DNA from: Nitratireductor alexandrii
GTDB lineage: Bacteria > Pseudomonadota > Alphaproteobacteria > Rhizobiales > Rhizobiaceae
Length of the DNA stretch: 64,000 bases
Assembly (NCBI RefSeq): GCF_004000215.1
Contig: NZ_RBVY01000009.1
Location: 1-64,000, forward strand
Reading direction: 5' to 3'
This document shows positions 43,621 to 53,327 of the stretch, piece after piece. The notes below the pieces were generated by a model. The model was not told where the DNA came from. It ran no database searches and worked only from the letters and a program-made list of their open reading frames with translations. A program made the translations under genes and the position numbers. Positions within the stretch are counted from its first letter, which is position 1, and each line of letters begins with the position of its first letter.

Positions 43621-44609
43621 TCGTACTTTCCAATCTGGACGTCGCCGCCTGCCTGCCGATGCGCGATGCGATCGAGGTGGTGGAAACCGCGATGAAGGCG
43701 GTCTCCGCCGGTCAGGCCAATCTGCCGCTGCGCTCGCTCGTCGAAGTCGGCGGCGACAACCGCCTGGGCATCATGCCCGGGGCGTTTTTGCCCGGCGTCG
43801 CCGGCCAGCCGGCCTGTTTCGGGATCAAGCTTCTGAGCCTTTTCCCGCAAAATCCCGACGCCGGCTATTCCTCGCACGAGGGCGCCTATGTGCTGTTCGA
43901 GGGCGAACACGGCACGGCGATCGCGATGATGAACGCCGGGCTGATGACGGCGATCCGCACCGCCGCCGCCAGCGCGGTCGCCACCCGTGCACTGGCGCGG
44001 CCAAATGCGCGTGTGCTGACCCTCGTCGGCGCCGGCGAGCAGGCCGAGCATCATCTACACGCGATGATGTGCGTGCGCGATATCAGCCAGGTCCGCGTCG
44101 TCGGCCGGCGGGCCACGACCCGCGACGCCTTCATCGCCCGCGCCCGGGCGCGCTATGGCGATGTCGCCATCGAGCCGGCCGACGACGTCAGAACCGCCGT
44201 GGCCGGCGCCGACATCGTCTGCACCGTCACCTCCTCGGCGGAGCCGGTCCTGCAAGGCGGGTGGGTCGATCCGGGCACCCATCTCAACGTCGCCGGCGCG
44301 TCGGTGCCGTCGAGCCGCGAGATCGACGAGGACATGGTCGCGCGCGCGGCGCTGTTCGTCGACTACCGCGCCTCGACCTTCGCCCAGGCCGGCGAGGTCA
44401 TCGCTGCGCTCGAAAGCGGCCGCATCGACCAGGACCACGTGCGCGCCGAGATCGGCGAGGTGCTGGCCGGTGCGCATGGCGGCCGCGGCACTGACGACGA
44501 GATCACCCTCTACCGCTCGCTCGGCGTCGCCGCGCAGGACCTCGCCGCCGCCTGGCACTGCCTGACCCAGGCGCGCGAGCGTGGTCTGGGCGTGAGTGCG
44601 ACGCTCTGA
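43617..44609 (+). CDS. Ornithine cyclodeaminase / mu-crystallin family protein (330 aa)
   Basis: These NAD(P)-dependent enzymes act on amino or imino acids (ornithine cyclodeaminase, alanine dehydrogenase, ketimine reductase, opine-type reactions). Motifs are KLLSLFPQNPDAGYSSHEG, LMTAIRTAAASAVATRAL, VLTLVGAGEQAEHHLHAM and LNVAGASVPSSREID. It is the last gene of the operon and is coupled to the hydrolase. The nearby DAO enzyme suggests paired imine/amine chemistry on a non-standard amino acid. Confidence 0.87.
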   Translation: MIVLSNLDVAACLPMRDAIEVVETAMKAVSAGQANLPLRSLVEVGGDNRLGIMPGAFLPGVAGQPACFGIKLLSLFPQNPDAGYSSHEGAYVLFEGEHGTAIAMMNAGLMTAIRTAAASAVATRALARPNARVLTLVGAGEQAEHHLHAMMCVRDISQVRVVGRRATTRDAFIARARARYGDVAIEPADDVRTAVAGADIVCTVTSSAEPVLQGGWVDPGTHLNVAGASVPSSREIDEDMVARAALFVDYRASTFAQAGEVIAALESGRIDQDHVRAEIGEVLAGAHGGRGTDDEITLYRSLGVAAQDLAAAWHCLTQARERGLGVSATL

Positions 44610-44747
44610 TACCGACCCGTGGCCGCGAACGGCCGAGCATGGGCGAATCGTCGCGCTTTGCCTTCGCGCCGAAACCGATTATGAAGCGGCGCAAGGACGC
44701 CATCTTCGGATGGCGCGGTTTCGGCTGCCGACGGAGAAGTTTGCGCC

Positions 44748-45722
44748 ATGACGACAATCGTATCCAACCCCAAGCGCATCACGGTGTTCGGCGGGTCCGG
44801 CTTTCTCGGCCGCCATGTCGTGCGCGCGCTCGCCCGGCGCGGCTATCTCGTGCGCGTCGCCTGCCGCCGGCCCGACCTCGCCGGCCATTTGCAGCCGCTC
44901 GGCAATGTCGGCCAGATCCAGGCGGTCCAGGCCAATCTGCGCTATCGTTGGTCGGTGGACCGCGCGCTCGAGGGCTCCGACTACGCCGTCAACGCGGTCG
45001 GCATCCTGTTTGAATCGGGGCGCCAGCGCTTTTCGGCCGTCCAGGATTTGGGCGCACGCGCGGTGGCCGAGGCCGCCCGTGCCGCCGGCGTCGGCATGAC
45101 CCAGGTTTCAGCCATCGGCGCCGACTCACAAGCCGAATCTACCTACGCCCGCTCCAAGGCGCTGGGCGAGCAGGCGGTGCGCGAGACCCTGCCCGACGCG
45201 GTCATCGTGCGCCCCTCGATCCTGTTCGGTCCCGAGGACGATTTCTTCAACCGTTTTGCCGGCATGGCCCGTTTTTCGCCGGTCCTGCCCCTGGTCGGCG
45301 GCGGACACACCCGCTTCCAGCCGGTTTATGTCGCCGACGTCGCGGAAGTCGTGGCGCGTGCCGTCGACGGCAATCTGGCCGCCGGCACGACCTACGAGCT
45401 CGGCGGGCCGGAAGTGCTCAGCTTCCGCGAATGCATGGAAAAGATGCTGGAGGTGGTTGAGCGCAAGCGCATGTTCGTCGATTTGCCCTGGTCGCTGGCG
45501 CGTTTGCAGGCCTGGTTCCTCGAATTCCTGCCAACCCCCCTCTTGACCCGCGATCAGGTCACGCTGCTCCAGTCCGACAATGTCGTCTCCGAGGCCGCGA
45601 TCCAGGACGGCCGCACGCTGGACGGGCTCGGCATCCGGCCGCAGGCGCTCGAGACCATTCTGCCCACCTATCTGTGGCGCTACCGCAAGACCGGCCAGTT
45701 CGTCACCGGCAAGGTGGCCTGA
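44748..45722 (+). CDS. NDUFA9-like NAD(P)-binding protein of complex I type (324 aa)
   Basis: An atypical short-chain dehydrogenase related to the complex I accessory subunit NDUFA9. The Rossmann motif ITVFGGSGFLGRHVVRAL, the Tyr-x-x-x-Lys-like STYARSKALGEQ and the region PSILFGPEDDFFNRFA identify the family. The protein ends with the usual basic GKVA-type tail. It stands alone and is of usual length. It may bind NAD(P)H structurally rather than act as an enzyme. Confidence 0.88.
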   Translation: MTTIVSNPKRITVFGGSGFLGRHVVRALARRGYLVRVACRRPDLAGHLQPLGNVGQIQAVQANLRYRWSVDRALEGSDYAVNAVGILFESGRQRFSAVQDLGARAVAEAARAAGVGMTQVSAIGADSQAESTYARSKALGEQAVRETLPDAVIVRPSILFGPEDDFFNRFAGMARFSPVLPLVGGGHTRFQPVYVADVAEVVARAVDGNLAAGTTYELGGPEVLSFRECMEKMLEVVERKRMFVDLPWSLARLQAWFLEFLPTPLLTRDQVTLLQSDNVVSEAAIQDGRTLDGLGIRPQALETILPTYLWRYRKTGQFVTGKVA

Positions 45723-45728
45723 CCGGTC

Positions 45729-46496
45729 TTGGATCTGCCCTTCGCCCTGCTGCCGGACGGGTTTGGCGTCGCAGCGGCGGCGATATTGGTGAGTGCCAGT
45801 TTCTTCACCTCGGCGCTGACGGCCGCTTTCGGTGTCGGCGGCGGCGTGGCCATGCTCGCGCTGATGGGCCTGTTCATCCCCGTCGCCGCGCTGATACCCG
45901 TCCACGGCGCGGTCCAGCTTGGCTCCAACACCGGTCGGGCCTGGCATCAGCGGGCCAATGTGTACTGGGTAATCGCCGCCCCCTTTCTGATCGGCAGCGT
46001 GATCGGGGCGGCCGGCGGCGCCTTCTTCGTCGTGCAACTGCCCGACGCGCTGCTCAAGCTCGCGCTCGGCCTGTTCGTCATCGTCGTCACCTGGAGCCGC
46101 ATTCCCGGCATCGGCCGGCTCGGGGCGGCCGGCTTGACGCTGGGCAGCGCGGTGCTCGCCTTCGTCACCATGTTCATGGGCGCGACCGGGCCGTTGCTGT
46201 CGGCCTTCTTCGCCCAGCTTTTCCCCGACGACCGCAAGGCGCTGGTGGCCACGCACGCGGCCGGCATGACGGTTCAGCACGCGCTCAAGCTCGTCGTCTT
46301 CGGGCTCGCCGGGTTCGCCTTCTGGCGCTGGCTGCCGCTGATCGCGGCGATGATCGCCTCCGGCTATCTCGGTACGGTTTACGGTACGCGGCTGTTGGAG
46401 GCGCTGCCGGAGACGGCGTTCCGCCAAGGTTTCCGTATCGGCATTACCCTTCTGGCGCTCGACATGATGCGGCGCGGTGCGATGGCGCTGTTGTAA
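45729..46496 (+). CDS. TauE/SafE-family sulfite exporter-like membrane protein (255 aa)
   Basis: About eight hydrophobic helices and the repeated TauE/SafE pattern are visible: FFTSALTAAFGVGGGVAML, HGAVQLGSNTGRA, TMFMGATGPLLSAFF and THAAGMTVQHALKLVVFG. Members move sulfite, sulfonates or related organic anions. The start TTG 45729 lies 6 bases after the preceding stop, so it may be co-transcribed with the NDUFA9-like gene. It is convergent with uppP. Confidence 0.86.
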   Translation: MDLPFALLPDGFGVAAAAILVSASFFTSALTAAFGVGGGVAMLALMGLFIPVAALIPVHGAVQLGSNTGRAWHQRANVYWVIAAPFLIGSVIGAAGGAFFVVQLPDALLKLALGLFVIVVTWSRIPGIGRLGAAGLTLGSAVLAFVTMFMGATGPLLSAFFAQLFPDDRKALVATHAAGMTVQHALKLVVFGLAGFAFWRWLPLIAAMIASGYLGTVYGTRLLEALPETAFRQGFRIGITLLALDMMRRGAMALL

Positions 46497-46568
46497 ACCA
46501 CTTGAGGGTCTGAAAAGCGATCCCCGCAGACGGGCCGGACCGTTCTGCCGCGATCGCCGTCGCGCGGT

Positions 46569-47378
46569 CTACCCCCAGACCAGAAGCGCGACCAGGCCGA
46601 CGGAGCCCACGACCAGCCGCCACCAGCCGAACAGCCGGTAGCCGTGCCGGGAGACGTAGTCGAGCAGGTAGCGCACGACGATCACCGCCATGATGAAGGC
46701 CGTGACGAAGCCGACGGCGATGATCGGCAGGTCGGATGCCGACAACACGTCACGGTTCTTGTACAGATCGAAGACGAAGGCGCCGGCCATGGTCGGCATC
46801 GCCAGAAAGAAGGAAAACTCCGCCGCCGAGCGCTTGTCGGCGCCCATCAGCAACGCGCCGACGATTGTCGCGCCGGAGCGCGAGGTGCCCGGAATCATCG
46901 CCAGGCACTGGAAAAGGCCGATCTTGAAACAGAGGCTCGGCGGATAGTCCATCACGTCCGCATAGCGCGGTTCGAGCGCCAGGCGGTCGACCCACAGCAG
47001 GATCACGCCGCCGACGATCAGCATGATGCAGATCAGCATCGGCGTCTCGAACAGCACCGTCTTGATGAAGCCGTGTGCGGCCGCGCCCACGACGGCCGCC
47101 GGCAGGAAGGCGATCAGGATGCCGGCGACGAAGCGCCTCGTGCGCGCGTCGCTCGGAAAGTCCACGAGCAGCCGCAGCAGCCGGGTGAAATAGACGCTGA
47201 GAATGGCCAGTATGGCGCCGAGCTGGATCAGAACCTCGAAGGCCTTGCCGGTCGACTCGAAGCCCATAAAATGGCCGGCAAGCAGGATATGGCCGGTCGA
47301 GGAGACGGGTATGAACTCGGTCAGCCCTTCCAGAAGGCCGAGCATCGCCGCGTCCACAATCGTCTGCTGTGCCATCAA
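46569..47378 (-). CDS. uppP: Undecaprenyl-diphosphatase (269 aa)
   Basis: This membrane enzyme (BacA) recycles undecaprenyl pyrophosphate, the lipid carrier for peptidoglycan and O-antigen; extra copies give bacitracin resistance. The two active-site motifs are present: [19 protein letters not shown] and [13 protein letters not shown]. Seven to eight membrane helices fit the family, and the length is normal. Confidence 0.95.
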   Translation of the reverse strand: MMAQQTIVDAAMLGLLEGLTEFIPVSSTGHILLAGHFMGFESTGKAFEVLIQLGAILAILSVYFTRLLRLLVDFPSDARTRRFVAGILIAFLPAAVVGAAAHGFIKTVLFETPMLICIMLIVGGVILLWVDRLALEPRYADVMDYPPSLCFKIGLFQCLAMIPGTSRSGATIVGALLMGADKRSAAEFSFFLAMPTMAGAFVFDLYKNRDVLSASDLPIIAVGFVTAFIMAVIVVRYLLDYVSRHGYRLFGWWRLVVGSVGLVALLVWG

Positions 47379-47751
47379 ATTCTCCGGCTCGTCTTCTGGG
47401 CGCCGCCTTGCGTGTCCTGATATGTGCCCCTAAGAGACTGGCCCTTGACGCGACCCTGCCGGAGGCGCGGGAGATTTAGCGCGCCGGTCTTTAAAAGGCC
47501 AGAGGCTTGGGCCAGTCGTCATGCGGGATGTGGAGCGCGGCATGAGGAACGATCACATAGTTGCAGGCTGGAGAAGGCGGTCGGGGCCGGTCCCGTCCGC
47601 GCCGCCGCGGATCCGGGATGGCCGATTTCCGCCACATCCTTGCGCGATGCGTTAGCGTCCCGCTTGCGCCGAGCCCGTCCAGGGCTTGCCGATGGCAAGT
47701 TCCGGGCGCAAACCTGCACTGTCGATTGGCTCCAAACCCACAGTCCGAATC
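47379..47751. other. Intergenic region between uppP and the GST gene
   Basis: 373 bases with no convincing gene. It should contain the promoters of the divergent uppP and GST genes. A minus-strand frame ending [19 protein letters not shown] near 47491 reads protein-like but has no start of its own outside the antisense of the GST gene, so I do not annotate it. Confidence 0.45.
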
Positions 47752-48444
47752 ATGCTGACACTGTTTCATCATCCGCTGGTCGCCTCCTGCCGCTACGTGC
47801 GCCTGTCCTGCGCCGAATATGGCGAGGACCTGCAGCTCATCGACGAGAAGCCGTGGTTGCGGCGCCCCGAACTGCTCGAAATGAACCCGGCGGGAACCCT
47901 GCCGGTGTTGCTGGCGGAGGGCGACACGCCGATCGTCGGCGCCGGCGTGATCGCCGAATATCTCGACGAGACGCGCGGCGCGCTGATGCGCGAGCGCCGG
48001 CTTTACGGCGACGATCCATTCATGCGCGCCGAGATCCGCCGCCTGGTCGACTGGTATTTGGTCAAGACCGACAACGAAGTGACCCGCCATCTGGTGCGCG
48101 AGCGCGCCTTCAAGCCGCTGATGACCAGCATGCAGGGCGGAGGCTCGCCGGATTCGGCGGCGATCCGCGCTGCGCGCGCCAATGTGAAGCCGCACCTGAA
48201 ATACACCAACTGGCTGGCCGGCACGCGCGACTGGCTGGCCGGCGACCGGCTCTCCTATGCCGACCTTGCCGCCGCCGCGGCGCTGTCGGTGCTCGATTAT
48301 CTCGGCGAGGTGCCGTGGGAGGACTATCGCGCCGCGCGCGACTGGTACGGGCGCATCAAGTCCAGACCGTCGTTCCGTTCGCTTCTCGCCGACCGCGCCC
48401 CGGGCCTGTCGCCGGTGTCGCACTACGCCGATCTGGATTTTTGA
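47752..48444 (+). CDS. Glutathione S-transferase family protein (230 aa)
   Basis: The N-terminal thioredoxin-like domain ([20 protein letters not shown]..., with the cis-Pro motif in [12 protein letters not shown] and ESD-like [13 protein letters not shown]) is followed by an all-helical domain with [21 protein letters not shown]. The catalytic Ser/Cys is probably in VASCRYVR. It lies 2 bases before queG and is probably co-transcribed. The detoxified substrate is unknown. Confidence 0.9.
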   Translation: MLTLFHHPLVASCRYVRLSCAEYGEDLQLIDEKPWLRRPELLEMNPAGTLPVLLAEGDTPIVGAGVIAEYLDETRGALMRERRLYGDDPFMRAEIRRLVDWYLVKTDNEVTRHLVRERAFKPLMTSMQGGGSPDSAAIRAARANVKPHLKYTNWLAGTRDWLAGDRLSYADLAAAAALSVLDYLGEVPWEDYRAARDWYGRIKSRPSFRSLLADRAPGLSPVSHYADLDF

Positions 48445-48446
48445 CC

Positions 48447-49619
48447 ATGAGCCAGTCCGCGCGGCCGACAACGAGCCCCCTGCGGACCTTCCTCGATCGC
48501 GAGGCGGCCGCCGTTGGGTTCGACCTCGTGCGCGTGGTGCGGCCCGATGCCGTGCCGGATCTGCCGCAGCGGCTGCGGCAATTCGTCGATGACGGCCATC
48601 ACGCCACCATGGGCTGGCTCGCCGAACGCATGGAGGCGCGCGCCGCCCCGCACCGGCTCTGGCCGGAGGTCCGCTCGGTGATCATGCTGGCGATGAATTA
48701 CGGGCCGGACCACAACCCGCTCGCGGATCTCGCGCGCACCTCGTGCGGGGTGATTTCCGTCTATGCGCAAAACCGCGACTATCACGACGTGGTCAAGGGC
48801 AAGCTCAAGCAGCTTGCCGGCAAGCTGGCCGCGCGCGCCGGCGCCGACGTCAAAGTGTTCGTCGACACGGCCCCGGTGATGGAAAAGCCGCTGGCCGCCG
48901 CCGCCGGTCTCGGCTGGCAGGGCAAGCACACCAATCTGGTCAGCCGCAGCCACGGGTCCTGGCTTTTCCTCGGCTCGATCTTCACCACGGCCTTTCTGGA
49001 GGCCGATAGCGCCGAGGCCGATCATTGCGGACGCTGTCGCGCCTGCCTCGACATCTGCCCCACCAACGCCTTTCCCGCGCCCTACCGGCTCGATGCGGGC
49101 CGCTGCATCTCCTACCTTACCATCGAGCATCACGGCCCGATCCCGCGCGCGCTGCGTCCGGCGATCGGCAACCGCATCTATGGCTGCGACGATTGCCTGG
49201 CGGTCTGTCCGTGGAACAAGTTCGCCAGGTGCGCTTCCGAGGCCAAGCTGGCCGGCCGGGCCGACCGGCGCGCGCCGGCTTTGCGCGACTTGCTGGCGCT
49301 CGACGACGCGGCCTTTCGCAGCCTGTTCTCCGGTTCGCCGGTCAAGCGCACCGGGCGCGACCGTTTCGTGCGCAACGCGCTGGTTGCGGCCGGCAATTCG
49401 GGCGACGCCGCGCTGGTGCCGGCCTGCCGAAGCCTGCTCGACGACGCCGCGCCGGTGGTGCGCGGCGCCGCTGTGTGGGCGTTGTCGCGGCTTCTGCCGG
49501 CACAGGATTTTCTGGCGCTCGCCGCCGCACTTGCCGCCGATGCCGACCAAAGCGTGCGCGAGGAGTGGCAGGCGGCGTGCGCGGCGGCGCGCACCGGAAA
49601 CAACAGGGAGTTCGCATGA
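48447..49619 (+). CDS. queG: Epoxyqueuosine reductase (390 aa)
   Basis: QueG makes the last step to queuosine in tRNA, using cobalamin and two [4Fe-4S] clusters. The cluster motifs [16 protein letters not shown] and [15 protein letters not shown] are intact, and the upstream DUF1730-type domain has [15 protein letters not shown] and [18 protein letters not shown]-repeat C-terminus follows (about residues 320-385). ATG 48447 starts 2 bases after the GST stop. Confidence 0.95.
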   Translation: MSQSARPTTSPLRTFLDREAAAVGFDLVRVVRPDAVPDLPQRLRQFVDDGHHATMGWLAERMEARAAPHRLWPEVRSVIMLAMNYGPDHNPLADLARTSCGVISVYAQNRDYHDVVKGKLKQLAGKLAARAGADVKVFVDTAPVMEKPLAAAAGLGWQGKHTNLVSRSHGSWLFLGSIFTTAFLEADSAEADHCGRCRACLDICPTNAFPAPYRLDAGRCISYLTIEHHGPIPRALRPAIGNRIYGCDDCLAVCPWNKFARCASEAKLAGRADRRAPALRDLLALDDAAFRSLFSGSPVKRTGRDRFVRNALVAAGNSGDAALVPACRSLLDDAAPVVRGAAVWALSRLLPAQDFLALAAALAADADQSVREEWQAACAAARTGNNREFA

Positions 49620-50500
49620 GGCTGATGATATTCGGCGCCGGCTATTCCGGCCGCGCCATTGCACGACATATGCGCGCCGAAGCCGAGTGGGTCGCCGGCA
49701 CAACCCGCTCGCGGGAGAATTTCGGCCGTCTCCGCGCCGCCGGGATCGAGCCGTTGGTCTTCGACGGCGAAACGTCCGATCCGGAGCTGCGCGAACGCCT
49801 GTCACAGGCAACGCATCTCGTCGTTTCGATCGCGCCGAAGAGCGAGGCCGATCCGGTTCTGGCCGCTTTCGCCGATCTTATCCGGCGCGACATGCCGGAA
49901 CTCGCCTGGATCGGCTACCTGTCGACCATCGGCGTCTATGGCGACCATGACGGTGCCTGGGTCGACGAGGACACCGCGCCGCGTCCGGTCTCGCCGCGTT
50001 CGATCGCGCGCGTGGCGGCCGAAGAGGCCTGGCTGGCGCTCGGCCGCGAACGGGGCGTTCCGGCCGCCATATTGCGGCTTTCGGGCATTTACGGCCCCGG
50101 CCGCAACGCGCTCTTGAATCTGTCGAAGGGCACGGCCCGGCGGCTGGTCAAGCGCGGCCAGGTCTTCAACCGCATCCATGTCGCCGACATCGCCGGCGCC
50201 ACCGCCCATCTCGCGCGCGCTGCGAAGGGCGGCATCTTCAACGTCACCGACGACGAGCCGGCGCCGCCGCAGGACGTGGTCGAGTTCGCCGCCGAAACGA
50301 TGGGCGTGGCTCCGCCGCCGGAAATCCCGTTCGCGGAAGCCGAGCTGTCGCCGATGGCGCGCTCCTTCTGGGCCGAGACCAAGCGGGTGTCGAATGCGCG
50401 CATCAAGGCGGCGGGCTATCGCTTCGCCTATCCCGACTACCGCGCCGCGCTGAGCGGCCTGTGGCGGGACGGGGCCTGGGAGATCGAACCGGGCGCCTGA
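49616..50500 (+). CDS. SDR-type NAD(P)-binding epimerase-like protein (294 aa)
   Basis: The N-terminal nucleotide-binding motif [19 protein letters not shown] and the sequence [18 protein letters not shown]...[13 protein letters not shown]...[16 protein letters not shown] resemble YeeZ-type atypical epimerases. The Tyr-x-x-x-Lys pair is not obvious. It overlaps queG by 4 bases, an arrangement seen in other alphaproteobacteria. The substrate is unknown. Confidence 0.83.
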   Translation: MRLMIFGAGYSGRAIARHMRAEAEWVAGTTRSRENFGRLRAAGIEPLVFDGETSDPELRERLSQATHLVVSIAPKSEADPVLAAFADLIRRDMPELAWIGYLSTIGVYGDHDGAWVDEDTAPRPVSPRSIARVAAEEAWLALGRERGVPAAILRLSGIYGPGRNALLNLSKGTARRLVKRGQVFNRIHVADIAGATAHLARAAKGGIFNVTDDEPAPPQDVVEFAAETMGVAPPPEIPFAEAELSPMARSFWAETKRVSNARIKAAGYRFAYPDYRAALSGLWRDGAWEIEPGA

Positions 50501-50571
50501 GCGTCGTCGCGTCGGCGGCACCGGCATGGTATGATTCGGGCAAGGTCGGGCGGCGAGAGCGGGAGCGCATC

Positions 50572-51582
50572 ATGACTTTGAAGGCTTTTTTGTACGCAGG
50601 CGCGGTGGCGGCGCTGGTCGCCCTTGGCGGCGCCGCGACGATGCCGGCACAGGCCGGCGAGCCGCTCGCCAAGTCTCTGTTCGGCGCCAAGCGCCTGCCG
50701 GCCGCGACCACGCCGCGGGCCTGGGGCTTTTATTCCAAGGGGTGTTTTTCCGGCGGCATGGCGATTGCGGTCGACGGCCCCAACTGGCAGGCCATGCGCG
50801 TGTCGCGCAACCGCCGCTGGGGGCACCCGCAGATGATCCGGTTGATCGAAAGACTGTCGCGCGAGGCGGTGGCCGATGGCTGGCCGGGCCTGCTCGTCGG
50901 CGACATCTCGCAGCCGCGCGGCGGACCGATGCTGACCGGGCACGCCTCGCACCAGATCGGGCTCGACGCCGATATCTGGCTGACGCCGATGCCGGATCGG
51001 CGCCTTACCGCCTCCGAGCGCGAAAATCTGAGCGCGACCTCGGTGCTGCAGCAAGGCTCGCTCTACGTCGACGACCGCATCTGGACGCCGGCCCATGCGG
51101 CTCTGCTCAAGCGCGCCGCCGGCTACGCGGAGGTCGAGCGCATCCTGGTCCATCCCGGTATCAAGAAGAAGCTCTGCGACACGGTGACGGGCAACCGAGC
51201 CTGGCTCTCCAAGATCAGGCCGTTCTGGGGCCATCATTATCATTTCCATGTCCGGATTGGCTGTCCCGACGGCTCGACCGGCTGCCGTAGCCAGAAGCCG
51301 CCGCCGTCGAGCGACGGTTGCGACAAGTCGCTGGCCTGGTGGTTCACGGACGAGCCCTGGCGTCCGGCCAAGGGGCCGGCCAAACCCAAGGCGCGCGACG
51401 TCATGGTGATGAAGGACCTGCCGGCCGCCTGTCGCCAGGTGCTCGAGGCGCCGGCGCCGGTGTCCGAGGCCGCCGTGACCATCGGCGGCGATGCCGTCGC
51501 CGCGCCGCCGATCGCAGCCAGCGCCTTTGCCGCCACGCCGCGCCGCGAAATTCCCCTGCCCGAGCCGCGTCCGCGGCGCTGA
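50572..51582 (+). CDS. mepA: Penicillin-insensitive murein endopeptidase (336 aa)
   Basis: This periplasmic LAS-type metallopeptidase cuts D-alanyl-meso-diaminopimelate cross-links in peptidoglycan. A signal peptide (about residues 1-28, ending ATMPAQA) is followed by metal motifs GHASHQIGLDADIW (His-x6-Asp) and FWGHHYHFHVRIGCP (His-x-His). Cysteines in the mature part fit disulfides. A Pro/Ala-rich tail after residue 290 is longer than in E. coli MepA. Confidence 0.94.
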   Translation: MTLKAFLYAGAVAALVALGGAATMPAQAGEPLAKSLFGAKRLPAATTPRAWGFYSKGCFSGGMAIAVDGPNWQAMRVSRNRRWGHPQMIRLIERLSREAVADGWPGLLVGDISQPRGGPMLTGHASHQIGLDADIWLTPMPDRRLTASERENLSATSVLQQGSLYVDDRIWTPAHAALLKRAAGYAEVERILVHPGIKKKLCDTVTGNRAWLSKIRPFWGHHYHFHVRIGCPDGSTGCRSQKPPPSSDGCDKSLAWWFTDEPWRPAKGPAKPKARDVMVMKDLPAACRQVLEAPAPVSEAAVTIGGDAVAAPPIAASAFAATPRREIPLPEPRPRR

Positions 51583-51630
51583 ACCGGCCAATGCCCGGCT
51601 TTTCGGCGGCAGGGGCTTGCCCTAAACTTT

Positions 51631-51644
51631 TTAAACCGGTTTAA
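51631..51644. promoter_or_regulatory. Perfect palindrome before mgsA, LacI-type operator candidate
   Basis: TTAAACCGGTTTAA is a perfect 14-bp palindrome with a central CG, like LacI/GalR-family operators. It lies 34 bases before the mgsA start, in the right place to control the mgsA-glk carbohydrate genes. Confidence 0.5.
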
Positions 51645-51677
51645 GAGCCGAAACGGACCGGCGGGAAGGGATCAGGC

Positions 51678-52097
51678 GTGTCGGAAAGGCTGCGTCTTGC
51701 GCTGATCGCGCATGACAAGAAAAAGGACGATCTGGTTGCCTTTGCGCGCCGGCACCGCGCGCGGCTGGCCGGCTGCACGCTCTACGCCACCGGCACCACC
51801 GGCGGGCGCATCGTGGAGGCCTGCCAGGAGCTGACGGTTACCCGCATGAAGAGCGGTCCGCTCGGCGGCGACCAGCAGATCGCCGCGCTGATCGCGGAAG
51901 GCGGCATCGACGCGCTGGTGTTTTTCGTCGATCCGCTGACGGCGATGCCGCACGATGTCGACGTCAAGGCGCTGATGCGGCTCGCAATCGTCTATGATAT
52001 CCCCATGGCGCTCAACCGGTCGACCGCCGAAGCGGTTCTCGGCCGGCCGCGGGCGCCCGGTAAAAGCGACCCAGCTTCAGAAACGGACGGCAGGTAG
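51678..52097 (+). CDS. mgsA: Methylglyoxal synthase (139 aa)
   Basis: Converts dihydroxyacetone phosphate to methylglyoxal and phosphate, a bypass that relieves phosphate limitation in glycolysis. The sequence has [42 protein letters not shown] and the active-site [18 protein letters not shown] 51678 is used after GGGAAGG. It is 6 bases upstream of glk and probably shares its transcript. Confidence 0.95.
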   Translation: MSERLRLALIAHDKKKDDLVAFARRHRARLAGCTLYATGTTGGRIVEACQELTVTRMKSGPLGGDQQIAALIAEGGIDALVFFVDPLTAMPHDVDVKALMRLAIVYDIPMALNRSTAEAVLGRPRAPGKSDPASETDGR

Positions 52098-52103
52098 GAC
52101 GAC

Positions 52104-53132
52104 ATGCCCATGGCGGAGGATGCCGACACGGTTCTCAAATTCCCGATCCTGATCGGCGACATCGGCGGCACCAATGCCCGCTTCGCCATTCTGGTCGATT
52201 CCTATGCCGAACCGAAGCAGTTCCCGATCGTGCAGACGGCCGATTTCGCCACGATCGACGAGGCCATCCAGGCTTCGATCCTCGACCGCACGTCGATCAT
52301 CCCGCGCTCGGCCGTGCTGGCCGTCGCCGGTCCGATCGACGGCGACGAGATCGCGCTGACCAATTGCGACTGGGTGGTGCGGCCGAAGGCGATGGCCGCC
52401 GCGCTCGGTCTTGAGGACATCGTGCTGCTGAACGATTTCGAGGCCCAGGCGCTGGCTGTGATCGCGCTCGGGGAGGAGCACATGGTCAAGATCGGCGGGG
52501 GAGAGGTCGAGCCCAATGCCGGTCGGATCGTGCTCGGCCCGGGTACCGGTCTCGGCGTCGCCGGCCTGGTCCATGCCTGCCATACCTGGATTCCGGTGCC
52601 CGGCGAGGGCGGGCATGTCGACATGGGCCCGCGCACGGCGCGCGATCTCGCCGTCTTTCCGCATCTGGAGCCGATCGAGGGACGGATTTCGGCCGAGCAG
52701 CTTTTGTGCGGTCGCGGCCTGGTCAATCTCTACCGCGCCATCGCGGCGGCGGACGGCAGCGAAGCGCCATTGTCCACGCCGGCAGAGATCACCGCCGCCG
52801 CTCTCGACAAGAGCGATCCCGTCGCTGAGGAGGCGCTGGCCATGTTCGTGGTTGGCCTGGGCCGGCTGGCGGGCGACCTGGCGCTGGTGTTCATGGGGCG
52901 CGGCGGTGTTTACCTGACCGGCGGCATTGCCCAGAAGATCGTGCCGGCGCTGAAGGAACCGGCTTTCCGTGCGGCATTCGAGGACAAGGCGCCGCACAGC
53001 GACCTGCTCGGGCAGGTCCCGGTCTTCGTCATCACCCATCCTTTGGCTGCACTGACCGGGCTGGCCGCCTATGCGCGCACGCCCGCCCGGTTCGGCGTCG
53101 AGATCGACAGCCGTCACTGGCATATCCGGTGA
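52104..53132 (+). CDS. glk: Glucokinase (342 aa)
   Basis: Phosphorylates glucose with ATP. Bacterial glucokinase motifs: [17 protein letters not shown] (phosphate-binding), [32 protein letters not shown] and [11 protein letters not shown]. The C-terminal part shows [17 protein letters not shown] 52104 is used; ATG 52113 is an alternative three codons in. The length is normal. Confidence 0.94.
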   Translation: MPMAEDADTVLKFPILIGDIGGTNARFAILVDSYAEPKQFPIVQTADFATIDEAIQASILDRTSIIPRSAVLAVAGPIDGDEIALTNCDWVVRPKAMAAALGLEDIVLLNDFEAQALAVIALGEEHMVKIGGGEVEPNAGRIVLGPGTGLGVAGLVHACHTWIPVPGEGGHVDMGPRTARDLAVFPHLEPIEGRISAEQLLCGRGLVNLYRAIAAADGSEAPLSTPAEITAAALDKSDPVAEEALAMFVVGLGRLAGDLALVFMGRGGVYLTGGIAQKIVPALKEPAFRAAFEDKAPHSDLLGQVPVFVITHPLAALTGLAAYARTPARFGVEIDSRHWHIR

Positions 53133-53327
53133 GGCCATGGCTGCGCCGGCTTGACGCCGGTGTTGCAGCGAAGGCATAGGCATTGCCCGGCGATGACGCT
53201 AAGAGGGGCATTCCCGTCGGCCGGCGGGTTGCCGCTACCGACCGTGTTGATGCGGCCGGACGGCGGCGCGCTTTTCTCCCGGGCGGCCGAAGGGTCTTCG
53301 ACCCGCCCGCAACGATCGGAATAGCAC

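Noticed and set aside
47491-48471. 326-codon minus-strand frame antisense to the GST gene
   Set aside because: It shadows the clear GST coding sequence; only its last 20 codons read protein-like.
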